The notes under the pieces were generated by a model. That model was not told the origin of the DNA, did no database searches, and saw only the letters and a program-made list of their open reading frames with translations. A program made the position numbers and the translations under genes. Below, piece by piece: positions 12,307-26,005 of a DNA stretch of 64,000 bases (position 1 is the first letter of the stretch; each line of letters begins with the position of its first letter). The stretch is from Metopolophium dirhodum (lineage: Eukaryota; Arthropoda; Insecta; Hemiptera; Aphididae): NCBI RefSeq assembly GCF_019925205.1, contig NC_083567.1, positions 24,180,001 to 24,244,000 of the forward strand, read 5' to 3'.

Positions 12307-13739
12307 GTAACATCTATACATATATAATATTGTATAGGTGTTCGTTTCTACTTATGTATTATACGCCGTACTTATTGGGCTTACAGCCGATGTAATCGGG
12401 TTTTTCTTCTTAAATCCTTTTTGAACGGCTTTACAATTCTAAACTCGTTATGATTAAAACCTCTACGATCTACATGGTTTGTCAAATGCTGTCACTACAT
12501 AGTATATAAGCTATAACATCATAATATTCTGTTGAAGGTCGCAACGGTAATTATTTTTATAATTATTCACTCTTAATAATCGGTAAATTAATAAGTATAT
12601 GTCACATCGTAAGCATTATATTCGTAGCCATGACATTTTTTAACACATTATAATATATGAAAAAAACTGTACGATGTAGAGAAAAACCCCCATAGCTATT
12701 GATTTTCTTATATACCGAATTTCCCATAGTACTTTGGTTAAATTAGACCAATAATAAATTCCGGTTAGTAAAACCCGAATGTTTAAAGTAAAAGGGTGCG
12801 AAGAAACGATTGATATAAAAGACATTTCAAATAAAAGTGGTTCTAAATCGCAAATCGTTTACATCCCTGAATTCCAGTTGAGAAAATAGTCCCTGGAGTC
12901 TTGGAAAAAATAGAAAAAAAAGATAAGATCAGATTTAACACGAATGCAATTTCTTTCTCGATTTTAAAGTTTAATGTTTAATGCCAATTTAATCTATTGT
13001 TTTTAATTTGTTTCTTACGTACAATTTACCAGATAAGCATCATTACTAAACTAATTTTATCTGTTTCGACACGTATTTCCTACGTATCAGAAGAAAAACA
13101 AAAGTAAAAAAAAGTAACGTGTAATTAACAAAATCGTTTGATATAGTAAATATAAAAGAAAAGAAACGTAAAAAACTGGGTTAATAACTTTACTATAAAC
13201 ACATCATTAACTTACATATCATAATGATATTATTATTTTCGTCGACAAATATCATGATTTAAAACACTAATTTTAATACTATGATGAATAAATAAATTAA
13301 ACAAAGGAAATATTAATTAAAATGCTAATTGACTCAAATTTAAGTTGAAATTAGTTTCAAAGAATTTTTTTCGTAGATAAAAACTACGTCGAAACAAAAT
13401 TATGTTTCATAAGAATAATTGAAAGTTTCAACTCTGTGAATATTTCAACTACCGGCATCACAATGGGATAACGCGTCGAACTTATAGAGACCGAACAGCA
13501 GAGCATTATTAAACAATAACTCATATTTATTTATTTTTCTCGCGAAGCTATATATAAGTATTTAATAAGTCGAACTATGTAACGAAATAAAGACTAATAT
13601 TTGTCAACGATTAATTTCAATAATATTGGCGGTATGCTGTACAAACACAGTTAAAATTAATCGAATGTTTGTTATGAAACAGTTCGTAATGACATAATAT
13701 CGTTCTTTGGTTGATTCGACTCATCGAAAAATAAACCGT
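12307..13739. other. AT-rich DNA, nothing supported
   Basis: No gene, RNA or transposon signature was recognised. The CpG density rises gradually toward the islet that begins near 13740. Confidence 0.5.
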
Positions 13740-14439
13740 TTTACTGCCGGACGATTAAAACGGAATTTTCGTGTACGATTCGAACTTTGAAACTACGTCC
13801 ACGCGTGGTTAGGTGGGCCGTTATGTTAGACGTGTTTCGTTTCAGTGCAAGGAAATAAAACAAAAGTATTATTATTTTCCGTTCGAAATTAATTTTAACG
13901 AATTCCGTGACGAGGAGTTCCCCGTCTGTCGTTTTCCACGCACTTGTGGGGACGATTTTTTTATTTTTCTATCGTTATATATGGGGTGGGTTTTTAACTT
14001 TTTAGTTTTTCGTACACACTACACTAACGGCGTCGAGTGGTCTCTAGTCTCTACGCCACAGTAATTATCACTCACCTATTCCAGCAGCGACGGAAATTAT
14101 AATTGCTGACAGCGTGGCCACGTACCACGTCACTCGCCGGTCCGCCATCGGGGACCGGAGAAAATCGAGCGGATATTTGCGGATTCGACGAGTTTTCTTT
14201 TCGAACGGATGTTCGTCGTCCAAGAAGTTGTGATGTCGGCGGTTGTGGTGTTACAATATTGTGCGGTTAATACCGTTATATTATATTTTCTGGTGGTTCG
14301 TTTCGTTATCGTTCGGGGTTTTCGCGAAAGAGGCTCATTTCCGCGGCTCGCAAACGACGAGCCCAATTAGAGTTTTTATTGCGGCCGTAGGTACGCGATA
14401 AAACGGTAATATTAATGATAATGTTATTATTACAGCCAC

Positions 14440-14743
14440 CGGCGGTGCGCGATTCGCAGTGTAGTTGTGCACATCGCGTAAACAGAGGCCGAAAATTAGT
14501 GGAAACGCACACACGCTGAAGGAAAGTCAACCGGTCGGAAACGGACGATCGGACGAGAGACACAGAGAGAGACAGAGAGAGAAAAAACGTGCTCGGAGGG
14601 TCCGGGCGGAAAGGCGGCGCACTTGGAACTCGCACGCGTTTCTAGGGACGGCGGCCGACGGGACCGGCGACGACAGCAGAAACAACCGCCATCTGACGGC
14701 CGGCGGCGGCCGAACGTTACGTGCGGCGGCGACCTTGTTGTAG
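14440..14743 (+). other. Putative non-coding first exon with donor site
   Basis: The segment ends at TTGTTGTAG followed by the donor GTACGC at 14744. It contains no ATG-initiated frame that reaches the donor, so it would be 5' untranslated sequence. The start is not defined and is placed by composition. A GAGA tract lies inside it (14554-14582). The next exon was not found; a long first intron is normal for regulatory genes. The alternative is an unspliced regulatory element. Confidence 0.35.
14554..14582 (+). promoter_or_regulatory. GAGA-rich tract
   Basis: The stretch repeats GAGAGACA/GAGAGAGA units. In insects such tracts near promoters bind GAGA-factor-type proteins and mark paused or nucleosome-depleted promoters. 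Its position inside the richest CpG island supports a promoter, but binding is inferred. Confidence 0.4.
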
Positions 14744-14990
14744 GTACGCGCCGCGGTTTGTTTTATTTGTTTTTGTTTATATTTATTTTTTTCCCATCTC
14801 CTAACCGAATTATTATCGTTGTATAGTTATTGTCATCATTATTATTATTATTATTAGTATTTTCCATCAATTACGCTTAAATATTAGCTGACCCGTGAGC
14901 GCAATAAAAATATCGATTAGCCTCCGGCAGATGTAATGCGATTTTCAGCCAGTAGACGCCTCTCTCCCTCCCCCTTCCCCGGTAAAACAT

Positions 14991-17399
14991 AGTTTCCTAC
15001 CTACCTGAATACGACGACAATGACGAAAAAATCAAATTTTATCCAATATAATTTTAAAAAATTTTAGTATTTCACCTACACACAAAGCAGTATTAAAATA
15101 ATTTGGGATTCAGCAAACGATAATGATATTTTCGTTTCATTTCAACTTAACTCGCCCCGCGCCACCACCAAACGTATAATAATTATTCGTTTCCAACATG
15201 ACTCTGAAATTACTTTTTCGTTCTCAGCTTTTGACTTTTTCATATACCTATATTAATACGAAGTACCTTTAAAAATTTACTCGGAAGTCGGAGTGATAGT
15301 CTTGGAATCGAACACTTGTTCATGTCGTACCTTCCATTGCTTGGCTGCCACGTACGATATAATATAACTATTATAATAGTAATATTGCATATTATATAAA
15401 TACCTTATACCTATGAGATGGCACAAAACTTGTTTTTAAAAATTGATTTATCTGCATTTTTAGCTAACGTGTAACAACACCATCCAATCCAGTATAGTAA
15501 ATTTTAATTATAATACTTTATTTGTAAAAAGTAATATTGCATCATTAATAAAAATGGCAAAGCTTTCAAAAACGTTGTCTATATAAAAAATGACAAATGT
15601 ACTTAATTTGATCAATTATGCACAATAAACGTGATCACTCAAAGATCAGATTTCAAAAATTAAAAACGTTTGGTATTATTCGTTTCAGCTTAAGATTACT
15701 ATAATATAATATAGTATTTAAATATTTTGCTAGTATTTAAATTGTACAAGGGAAATATAATAATAATATGTGTACACACTATAATGGACGCTTTAATGAA
15801 AGTATTATATACGGTTTTAACCAGAATGCTTGTCCTGGTAGTGAAAACTGAATTAAGATATTTTCAACGTACTGATTTGCATTGGATATGCAGTTAACTG
15901 TAATATAAGTAATATGATATTTACAAACATAACAAATAATGAATTTTAATATTGTATTTTAGATTGTAATATTTTTGTTATAAATTTGTAATTAAAATAA
16001 TATTGGACAAAGATAAAAATATCGGATAAAGATTTTGTAATAATGTATACGGGTAAATATAAGTTGAATCTTATTTCTGATACAAGTTGAAGAAACGTCT
16101 ATCGCAAAGTCAGATATTTTTTCCATGTAAAACACCTTGGTCAAGTGATAGAAAATTACGATTAGATGATCGATAGTAGAAATTAACAAAAATGCATTAT
16201 TAAATAGGAACAAATCCAGAATGAAGTAAGTTAACGTAAGAGATTCGAAGGAAAGTAACTAACAATATATATCACACACAATTATAACCCAATATTTTAT
16301 ATTATGTAATCATGTAATACCTGTCCATAGAGCTTGAACCAACTATTATATATGCACAGGTATAGTGGCGAAATCAAATGGTTAATAATGTTTTAAATGG
16401 ACTGGTGGTGTCCAGTATGTACCAGGTACCTATATAGTACAACGTATACATTAATCGAAAGATCAATGTAGTATTGAACATGGCTATAAATAATATAGGC
16501 TAGTAATAATAACATATGTTGAACTGTAATAGGGAAAAATTGACTAAATTACTATGAGAAATTTTTTCTTTGAAATCGGTAGGTACAGTCTTTTCCTTTT
16601 TTTTAATAATCAAAACAATTTTTTAAAGCCTTCTAGGATATTTTATACCTATTGCCGTATAATTCGGAATAAAAACTGATATTTCCACATAAAAATAAAT
16701 TGTTTTATTTAAATAGGTAAATAAAAAAAAATTCTAAAATATTTTATAGAATATATTATAGAAATTTATCTCTTAGAAAAAAAATTAAGACCAAGTACGC
16801 GTTACACGTCATATTTTAATATTTTAATGATATTTTGTTATTTACTTAATCTACATTTGTAGATTTATACAAATATGTAAACATATAAAAAAATATTCTA
16901 CTGCAAACATAATTTATTTATTACAAAATAATTAAATACTTAGTTTTCTGTATAGGTTTAAAGTGAAACTTGTCATTGAGTAGGTCACACGGTACTTGAA
17001 TTTATTAGTGATATATAACTTATATTTGATTTCAGTTATGAGTATTAATTGTATGCGAAAAACAATTTAATCAGTTTCAAATGTTCTAAGGATATTTTAA
17101 ATCATATTTACATCACTGTAAGTAATAATTTGAACTTATTTTGCTTCTGTATTGTTGTACTATTTTAACATGCAGATAACTAATTATCCTGCAGCTTGCA
17201 TTTCATTTTCAGAATTACGTTATTCAAATTGAAACGATTATAAAATTTTATCTGAAATTCAAACTTTTGTAAAACAAAATGTTTAATCCAATGGTTGATA
17301 AACTTGTAATACAAAATAATAATTATAGGTTGTATTGCGTACATTTGAAAACCATAAGTTACCTATGTATTACAGTTAAAAATGTTTTTAAATTAGTTT
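14991..17399. other. AT-rich DNA, nothing supported
   Basis: A moderately CpG-rich shoulder up to about 15360 is followed by uniform AT-rich sequence. No exon, RNA gene or transposon end was recognised. Confidence 0.5.
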
Positions 17400-17650
17400 T
17401 TAACTACAAAACAATTTCCAGATGTTCGTGGTTTTGACAAATGCTGTCATTTTTTTAACTTCAAACGCTTATGAAGTAAAATTATGACAGAGTATTTTCG
17501 ATATATTTTAATTAATAATGTAAGAAAATCTTATGAGGAACCTTTTATTAAACTGTCAAGATTTTTTACTTGGAAACTAAAATTTAACAAAAATCAAGAA
17601 AAAAACTTTGAAAATTCGAAAATGTAACTAGCTAAATAATAGCAAACACC
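17400..17650 (+). repeat. Fragment of the unclassified interspersed family (copy C)
   Basis: It shares with copies A and B the block TTTTGACAAA...AACTTCAAACGCTTATGAAG and, further on, CTTATGAGGAACCTTTTATT followed by an A-rich stretch. Both ends are missing, so this is a relic. Confidence 0.5.
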
Positions 17651-19504
17651 TTTTTAAAACTGCACCATTTCCATGAAATGCTAATTTTAATAAATTCTGG
17701 ATGGTAATTTCAAGTAGGTATTGATGGTTATAACTTATTTCTAATTATTGAAGTGTAACAAGAAATATACCTATCTTACCTATAATACATAGGTATGTTA
17801 CAGTTTTAATATACCATAGGTACAGTATGTAGTATGTATCCTAATTTTGATTTAGAATAAACACATCATTTATAATTTATAATTTAAATATAATTGTTAT
17901 ACATTTTGTATTGCCTATAGTTAGTTTATGTTAAACTTGTCAATGGTAAAAAATAGATGGATCATATTCTCATTAAATCAACAATGATAACATTATTAGT
18001 GAGTGGTAACAATGGTAGCAAATTTCACGATAAATCAGCGGATGACTGATTGTCAAAACGTTAAACGGGCATAATAATAACATATAATAGCTAGACAACA
18101 AAAAACTAAAAACAAAATTTGTTTTAACATTATTCGCTATACTAAAATTGCATACAGAAACTTGGCATGAAACCCAAATTATGCACTTATATAATGTCTT
18201 TTGAATACCATGTGATATTCCATTGGATTTCCAGAAATGTTACAGGCTCTGTCTTTCAATAAAAAGCTTATCCGACGCTTACTAAACTAACGTTTCGGAC
18301 CACCGTCGAACCAACAGAATCGTTTAGTAGAAAGAAAGGATTATGACGTGTAAACGAGGTTTATCTCTTCACGAGTAGCTATTATATTATTATAGTATTT
18401 GAAATTTTGTATGATAATGGTATTATATTATAAGGTTTACGTTAATTTTGAAAGACATAATCAAATATTAAAGTGAAAGGTACTAAGAGCGTGTTTAATT
18501 TTATTATGACACACTCTTCGTAATTTTCTTACAGTAACATAAATAATAACTAATAAATATGTTACAGATTGTATAATATTGTTTTTATTATTAATTGTCG
18601 TATAATAATTACATAATTGAGCGATTAGTATGAGTATTTTATGCTATTGTATGATTTTGATATATGTTGTAGGTATTATGTATGCTTATTATATTTTATT
18701 CTTATCAAAACACCAATTATTATTAAACTACTTAAATACTAAAATAAACAATTGATAAACAAAAATTATTAAATACCTAACAATTAATTGGCATGTCCTA
18801 GATGACCAATGTATTACGCACTTTAACCTACGAAAATTGAATATATAATAATTATAACTATACTAAATTGAATGTACTAATAATTTATATTAGTGCGCTG
18901 ATAATTATAACATATGTTGTAGTAGTGTAGTACATATATTGAAATTAATCTGTCTATAATGTCTATCATTTATCAATTTAAGGAGGTACTACAGTTCAAA
19001 GCTTATATCATTTCAATATCTGTATCTATATGTCAAATTATAGTATTCAATATTCAAGTACAAATACCGTAATTAATATAATTTGAAGATGTCAGTCTTC
19101 ATAGTAGGTAATACGATTGATACCATTTTATTACTATAGTTATTTCGAATTTTATATAATATGTAATGAATATCTAAATCAGTAGGAATATAAATTATTA
19201 TTTACTATAGAATAATATGAGGAAATTATCTTGTTTGTTAGTCCTAAAAAAATATTTTTCTTTAAAAATTTTTCTTTTATGTAAAAGTAACTCTCAATAT
19301 TAAATACCTACACGTGTAACTATAATATTCTATGAATAATTGTAATATACCTGCAATACCATTATCGGGATAAAAAGAATATTTTATTAGAGACGAATAT
19401 TGACATAAGAAGATAATTAATTAGTCATTATTTAAGCACAACATGATAATTATAATACATTAGACATTTATATCATTATTGAAATTAAAAAGAAATTATA
19501 CTAT
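17651..19504. other. AT-rich DNA, nothing supported
   Basis: No gene, RNA or recognised element was seen. A small patch around 18240-18370 has more CpG but no exon boundary. Confidence 0.5.
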
Positions 19505-20260
19505 TAAAGCTTTTAGATTCTGAGCGGGAGCGATGTGCATTGTTTATACAATAATATGTCTTTTTTTTTCCTGTATCCAAGATATAACAATGTACCTAAT
19601 AGAAAAAATGTTTCGATTTTCAATTTCAGCATATTTTTTAATAGAAAAGTGATTCCATTAAAATTAAAAATGTCGAATAATTTTCTTATTAATTGAGAAG
19701 CGTGGACATTTTTACGCAAAACTAGTTTTTTTTGTCAAAAATATAATAAAAATCGATTTTCATACATTTTTATAATTTAAAAAGCAAATAGCTATAGATA
19801 TTTACCTACAATTTCACCAAGTGTTTATATTAACATTTTCTATACATGGTTGAACTTTCAAAATATGTTGACGCTAATTGGGTTATTTAAACATATTTTA
19901 TACATTAACTTTTTTTCTATAAACGCCGATTAAACAATTTTCGCCTGGTAAAAATATCTTGAAAATTTACAAAAGGTTTCTCGTAAGTTGTTAATAAAGC
20001 TTTGAAAAAAGATTACATTTTTTTATAAGCAATTTAATTTAAACATTTTTTATTTGGATTATAAAAAAAAATAATTAATGTTCAATTTTTATAGGTAGCT
20101 AAAGCTTGAAAAAATAACGCAGTGTTTCTCATAAGCAGTTCATATTAACAGTTTATAAAACTAGAAATTTAAAAAATATATTAACACAGTTTTAGTTAAA
20201 TTTAAAGCCCATGTTTTGACGATATCACATATTTAATAGAAAAATAATGGTTTTAGTTTT
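19505..20260 (-). repeat. Unclassified interspersed family, inverted copy D
   Basis: It begins with the reverse complement of the family's 3' signature (CTTTTAGATTCTGAGCGGGA at 19509), which fixes the orientation as minus. The interior is rich in the family's ATAAGC.TTTAA-type motifs and AT-rich filler. The short minus-strand frame at 19513-19719 lies within the repeat and is not a gene. Confidence 0.5.
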
Positions 20261-23200
20261 TTTTTGTGATTATAAATAGGTACTATTACGTATATTAATA
20301 TAAAATATCATAATGACTTTTTAAAATATTTAGATTAATTTTAAGCTATTGATTATTTATACAAATCTATAATTCATAGATAACGTTCTACAGTAACTCG
20401 GTATTGACTCCAAAGTTAATACCTAACGGCTGACCATAATATATGATAATTTATAAATATAATAAAAATACATAATACTATAAATTATAACAGTTTAATT
20501 GTAATAATATAATAGGCATTGTTTTCAGTAAAGATTAATGCAACTTATCATATGACTAATATACAAATAAATTATTATCATATATATATAAATAATAAAT
20601 ATATCATAAAATATACTTAGTAAAAGTAATATACGCTGACAGACTGCAATCTTCGCTTAAACCCGTTTTCATATGATTTATAATTGAATTCAAATTAAAC
20701 ACTTACATTTAAGTGACTCGTTTAATGGCGAGGTACACTCGACACCTACAACTGTACAACTGCAGAAAACTTACCTACTTTCTCATTCCTATGTTTGATT
20801 ATTTTTTTAGCTCCAACTACAAATTTGTTATTAGTTATATAGGTATTTACATTTTATTGGTTAATTTTTTTAACATAGATATTTTTTTAGCTAGATATCT
20901 AAATGTCTATTTTTTTTTTGTAATCATGATCAATTTTTTGTTATAGAGTTAAAACGATATAATTTTGAGTTACAGTACCTAGGTTGCTACTAGCAACAGA
21001 CAATAAATACAATTACGTAACCAAAGTAACCAAAATAAAAACGGACCCGCAAAATCTGGTTACAATGTTTTCTTTTCGTAATCGATTTTTTTACAGGTTA
21101 CTCTAGCATCTTATGGCTTAATATAATTATTTCACTATAGCAAGTATTAGCAAGTACGTTTATAATTTTTTTTTTTCATTATTAATTATTATTTCAAAAC
21201 CATATCTATGATTCAATGAGTTTTCCGTTACGTTTACTATTTTTTTTATCTATAGATAATTTTGTAAAAATTAATTTTTTGGTTTCTGATTTCAATTATT
21301 TTGGTTACAGGATTTGGTACAGTTGGTACTGATGACATTCTATTAGTAATGTGTTCTGTATTTAAAAATGTATTATTATACAAAATAATTCTAAGGATTG
21401 AATTCCCAAAAATAATTGTAATAATATTATATTAAATATATTATGCGTAAAAATTGTAGGTTAAAAATAACTATTAATTCTAAAATATCAGTGATCAATA
21501 ATCACAAAAAAAAAGAAATTGATTAAAATTTCAAATGTATACATTTATTTTTACATTCTTTATAAATTATAATTGATAAAGTGAATCCATTACATTTTAG
21601 ATCCATTAAGTGGAACTAAATTTAAACTTTCAATTACCTATTGTATTATCCAGTATCAAAAATGTCAATTAAGAAAAAAGGTAACTACGGTTTTCCACGT
21701 TTTAATTGATTGAATAAAATAATTCTGAAACATATTTGCAAACGAGTAGGTAGTAAATTAAATTTTCATCCGCTAATGAGATCGATACATTTTTAGAGTT
21801 TAAACCTACACATGACTTTTATTACCATCAAATCAATGAAAAAATATGAGATAAGTATTATAGTAATAAGATGTTTTACTGTTAAAAGTTATTTATTGGT
21901 ACTTTTAATTATTAGGTAGGTATCTACATTAGGTACATATTTTTTAAAAGTATAATAATATATATAATATTTATATATAAAAATAAATAGTCGATAATAT
22001 TAACAGCAAAAATGATAAGATAATTTGATACCTGAAAATTGCAATATAAAAGTTGATAAAAACAAAAACAGAAATCTAATTTAATTAAAAGTTCCATGTA
22101 TAATCATTGATGCAGATTAAAGATCAAAGACGCCCAATATTCATATAAAAGTCATAATTTGTATAATGAAATCACATACCAATTATTAATTAGGTACTTA
22201 CTTCAAATTTACATATTTGTTTCATCGATGGAATGTGTTACATTTCTTTCTTCTCTAAACGTGCATGCATAATATTTATTAAATTAAGAATGTCGTGTAG
22301 GTAGCCACTAGGTACCTTAAATATGTATGATTTGAGTTTAGTATAATATCATAAATCATAATAATAGACTTCATGTACCTATACATTTATTCAAATTAAT
22401 GAAAAATACAATTAATGTTTCAATAGACCCTGAAGTATTATGATAATTGAATATTAATTTAAATACACAATCATTTATATTTAAAAGGAAATAAAAGGAG
22501 AACAAATTATATGTTTGTTATAGTATGTGAGAAAACTTGTACAATAACATATTATTAGTATGTATCAATATTAGACTTTCGCATCGAAAACACCGTTGTT
22601 TTTGAAACACCTAAATATGATAAGAATTTATTCATTAACATTATTAACCGTTGGTGAGTTCCCTACTATTTATGTCTTTTTTTTTGGTTGTTGTGGACAT
22701 ACACATGTCAACAAAAATCAATTCATCCTGCATATACGTAGGATGTAGATAGTTTTGTGCATAAACAACCTTTGCGTTTATAATATTAATATATCAGTCA
22801 ATCAATGCTCCATAATTTAAGGAATTAAAATATTTTACCAGGATATAATATTGTAACACTCATAATTATTATATCATATTATGTTCACGGGTAATTTATA
22901 TTATATTATTATGGCGACTGTCATTCGCAGCAGTTACTTAGTAAATCGCAAACTTGAGTGAGATAGCATATTATTCAGAACTCGAAATGTACGTCAAACG
23001 AACAACTGGATAAACCATAATATGTCCGGGTAAATAATTAAAGATCAATTCTCATAATATATTGGAATCAGTAATAATATTATACTCGTAGACACATACA
23101 AAGTGATTCAGAGTCTGATAATTATTAATATTATTTTACATAGATTTATGTCATTCTATAACAACATTGTTATAAACTATAATTATACATTTTACAATAT

Positions 23201-23420
23201 TTTAAGTTTTTAATTTTTGACTGTCAGCATACACGTTTAATATTACATAACATTCCTGTCCAGAATATTTTTCGGAGTTCTTTGATACATACATATAAAA
23301 TTACGAACAAAATCGTATATATTGAATTGTTTGTTACTATTTAAAGTTTAGATAACTGGAGTAGTTTCTTAACATTTTGAGTTGTAGACACTTAAATGTA
23401 TCACCTTGTATGCTTGTATA
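20261..23420. other. AT-rich DNA, nothing supported
   Basis: This is long AT-rich sequence with scattered TACCTA motifs and T-runs. The frame at 20713-20946 is phenylalanine/isoleucine-rich low complexity and is not called. Confidence 0.5.
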
Positions 23421-23424
23421 AACG

Positions 23425-23640
23425 GGTACCGATTAAAATACCCGATGAAAAATATCCACAGAATAAATACCAGGTAAGTATAAAAAATACCTTTAGAAAT
23501 AATACCCGGAAAAAATAACACTAACAAAAATAAAACACGATAGAAAATATACCTGTGGAAATAATAACCAAAAGAAAACACACTTGTAGAAGTATTACCG
23601 TAAATCAAAAATATACAAGGAAATGTTACCCGGGGAAAAA
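23425..23640. repeat. Degenerate minisatellite, period about 15
   Basis: A unit of the form ACCCGG-AAAAATAAT is repeated about 12-14 times with heavy divergence (ATACCCGATGAAAAAT, ACCTTTAGAAATAAT, ACCCGGAAAAAATAA, ATACCTGTGGAAATAAT, ACCCGGGGAAAAAATAA and others). The minus-strand frame at 23369-23647 merely translates this repeat into an F/I/Y-rich pattern and is not called as a gene. Confidence 0.5.
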
Positions 23641-24151
23641 ATAACAAAAAAAAAAGTAATATTTTTAGAACATGGGTACCTATGACGAATTAGTAGTAAT
23701 ATATGTTAATTTTTCTACCATAAATTATACAGATAGTAAACTAAACAGAAAAATGGAACCATAAGATTTCTAAGCTCGTTAACCAAACCCATTCATCATG
23801 CATATGGATAACATGTAAAAATGTGCCTAGAAAATGTGTTTGAAAAAGCCAATTTATTGCAAAGAGAATACAAGACAACGTCCGAAACTATAAAAATTAA
23901 CTTATAACAATATTCAAAATACATTTTACCAAAATCCTAGATGAATTGGATTTCTGCCATACTATAATTTTGTAAATAAAAACAAATTCAAATATTATAA
24001 TTTTTAAGCCACTTTCGTACCTATTCTGTTTTAACAATTATTATTGATTCACAAAATATGTATACAATTTATTAACTATTATAATATGTAATAAACAAAA
24101 AGATATTATGCATACCTGAATATATATTTAAGTAAAAACATAATATTCTTA

Positions 24152-24313
24152 TTAGATATTCACATTTACCATTTTTGAAAAAATTATCTCATAGTTGTCA
24201 GGATGACAAAAGCTGACATCGAGGGGTCTCGGCGTGGCCCTGCAGTGACGTGTCAAGAGATCCTCCAAAGACCTAGCATTTAGGACATCCGTAAACCAAC
24301 ACGTACAATGTTT
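24152..24313 (-). other. GC-rich open segment of about 52 codons, unidentified
   Basis: In AT-rich surroundings, about 24195-24262 is GC-rich, and the minus strand is open across it for about 52 codons. A typical stretch reads RSLEDLLTRHCRATPRPLDV and then SFCHPDNYE. There is no start codon, and the acceptor-like ATGCTAG just before the GC-rich part is weak. It resembles a fragment of a coding sequence, either an isolated exon or a piece of a retroelement gag or polyprotein. I do not recognise the family. Confidence 0.3.
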
Positions 24314-24319
24314 TCATCT

Positions 24320-25715
24320 ATATATGCATTGTAGTCACATTTCATGATGTGTCCAGTTTTTTCTTTATTAAGCCTATTACATGGTTTAATCAGCTCTCAT
24401 CAGTATATTAGGTACACAAAATCGAACCATTATTATAGTTTTACAAATTTTGCTTTCAATCGTGATAAATGCACACAACAATGAAATAATTGGGTGTTTC
24501 TAAATATTATTTAAATTTTAAATATTGATTTTAATACATAAGTAATTGTTATGAATAATATTATATAGAGTATAATTATTTTAAATCATTCTTAAACATT
24601 TAACTGTATCATTATGATTAGAAAAACAGTTAGAGGATTGTATTGAACAATGTTGTAGTTCATGATAAATATTGGTAATCAGTATTTTAACAAGCAAATT
24701 CTATAATTGTAAAAGAATTTGTATTTAAAGTAGTTAACATTTACTTTATAAAATATTTCTAAGTTTTTACTTCATTAAATATCGATTATATTTTTTAACC
24801 AAATGCTAAGATTGAAAAAAATAACAAAATTGTATTATTTTTAACTTACTAAGACTCGTTTAATATATAATAATTTATATGCGATTGCTTTATCACCAAT
24901 TCATTATTTAGTTATTATTAAAATAATATTATAAATCAAATTTTAGGTTTACTATTGATAATCAAATGTCAGCGAATGCATGACCTTAGAAGTTTTAGGA
25001 CATTGCCTTGTATCTTTATCTCCAATCATATAATATAATATTATAATATTCGATCAGTCATAACTTTTTAAGAAATATTTACCAGTTCTCGGGATAGATA
25101 TTATACCCAACATGCAGACTAAACATTTTGAATCATAATTTTTAAAGAATCTTCTACACTGATGTGAATTCATTGTTATAATCGTAAACAATAAAACTGT
25201 ACACGTATATATGTTTGGCTAATTGGTATTCGTTAGAAACTTATTAAGATCTGAAAGTTGATGAATTAATCAAAATGAGGCTGTATGACCGAACGAGTTA
25301 AATAGTTATTTATACCAAACATTAATTAGTTACTTACTTGCAACGTCATAATTTATTATAACCCGCATCATAAATAAGCCATTTCAATTTGGATACAAGT
25401 TGTTTGAACTAATATATTTCTCGGTTTAAACTTTTACTTTAATATTTTCATCGGTTTATTTGAGATTGAATTATTAAAACGAAATCGTATAAAATGTGTG
25501 CTGAAAACAATAAATTAAAATGTAAATATTTCATCATTATGAAAATAATGATGTGAAGTTCCACAATTCACTATATTTTTTACAAATATGATCTCAGGTA
25601 TGAAAGTAATTTAGTGGTTTCAAATTAAATATGAAATTTAAGTCTAAATCAACAGCTGTCAAAATATGTATATTATATATATATTTTATTCGGCTACGGC
25701 GTTTTGTGTTTCTTA
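24320..25715. other. AT-rich DNA, nothing supported
   Basis: No coding frame, RNA gene or repeat end was recognised. Confidence 0.5.
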
Positions 25716-26005
25716 TTTTTTTTTTTTTTTTTTTATTAGGGTTAAGGCTTCGACTACTTGGTCATTAGCCTGTGGTACTGTAGGGGAGGGTACTGTAGAT
25801 TTGTTTACACGTGTGTGTTTGTTTTGGCAGAATTTTCGATTTGGGCACCCGTAGGTATCTGCCATGCCCGGGTGGGGGATGGCGGCACTTGTTCTCCGGA
25901 TACCGTGACTTGCCCGAAGAAAAATGCCGCCCGCGACCGAGGTATCGAACCAGCGCCGGTGTGCGTCGCAACCGACGCCTTAGTCCGCTCGGCCACTCCG
26001 CCCTC
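25716..26005 (-). mobile_element. tRNA-derived SINE, apparently full length
   Basis: Read on the minus strand, the element opens with GGGCGGAGTGGCCGAGCGG. An A box TGGCCGAGCGG (25985-25995) and a B box GGTTCGATACC (25941-25951) are at tRNA-like spacing, and the head resembles a class II (Leu/Ser-type) tRNA. A unique middle region follows, then a tail of about 85 bases with the stem GGCTAATGAC (25761-25770) ... TCGAAGCC (25746-25753). A 19-base A run (25716-25734) ends it. The head cannot be a working tRNA, because it lacks the 3' acceptor strand and is fused to the SINE body. Target duplications were not clear. Frames of 60-100 codons overlapping it on both strands are artefacts of its GC content. 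The tail is shared with the element at 56637. Confidence 0.8.
25735..25820 (-). repeat. SINE/LINE-type 3' tail
   Basis: This tail runs from CACACACGTG through ACAGTACCCTCCC and CAGGCTAATGAC to TCGAAGCCTTAACCC. It aligns along its length with 56760-56842, while the parts upstream of it do not. It is the part expected to be recognised by the partner LINE's reverse transcriptase. Confidence 0.7.

Larger units (their letters stand above)
13740..14990. promoter_or_regulatory. Strong CpG-rich island around a putative first exon
   Basis: This is the most GC- and CpG-rich stretch of the window. It rises from about 13740, peaks at 14580-14760 and fades after 14990. Both strands carry frames of 70-110 codons that lack ATG starts in good context and have arginine/glycine-biased composition, as expected of GC-rich non-coding DNA. 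The right part contains the putative untranslated exon described separately. I read the island as a promoter. Confidence 0.45.

Noticed and set aside
14306..14743. Frames of 90-110 codons on both strands in the CpG island
   Set aside because: Arginine-rich or serine-rich translations on opposite strands at the same place are expected of GC-rich leader DNA. No ATG in good context leads to the donor.
25925..26003. A tRNA gene on the minus strand
   Set aside because: The A and B boxes are present, but the 3' acceptor strand is missing and the sequence runs on into a SINE body and poly(A).
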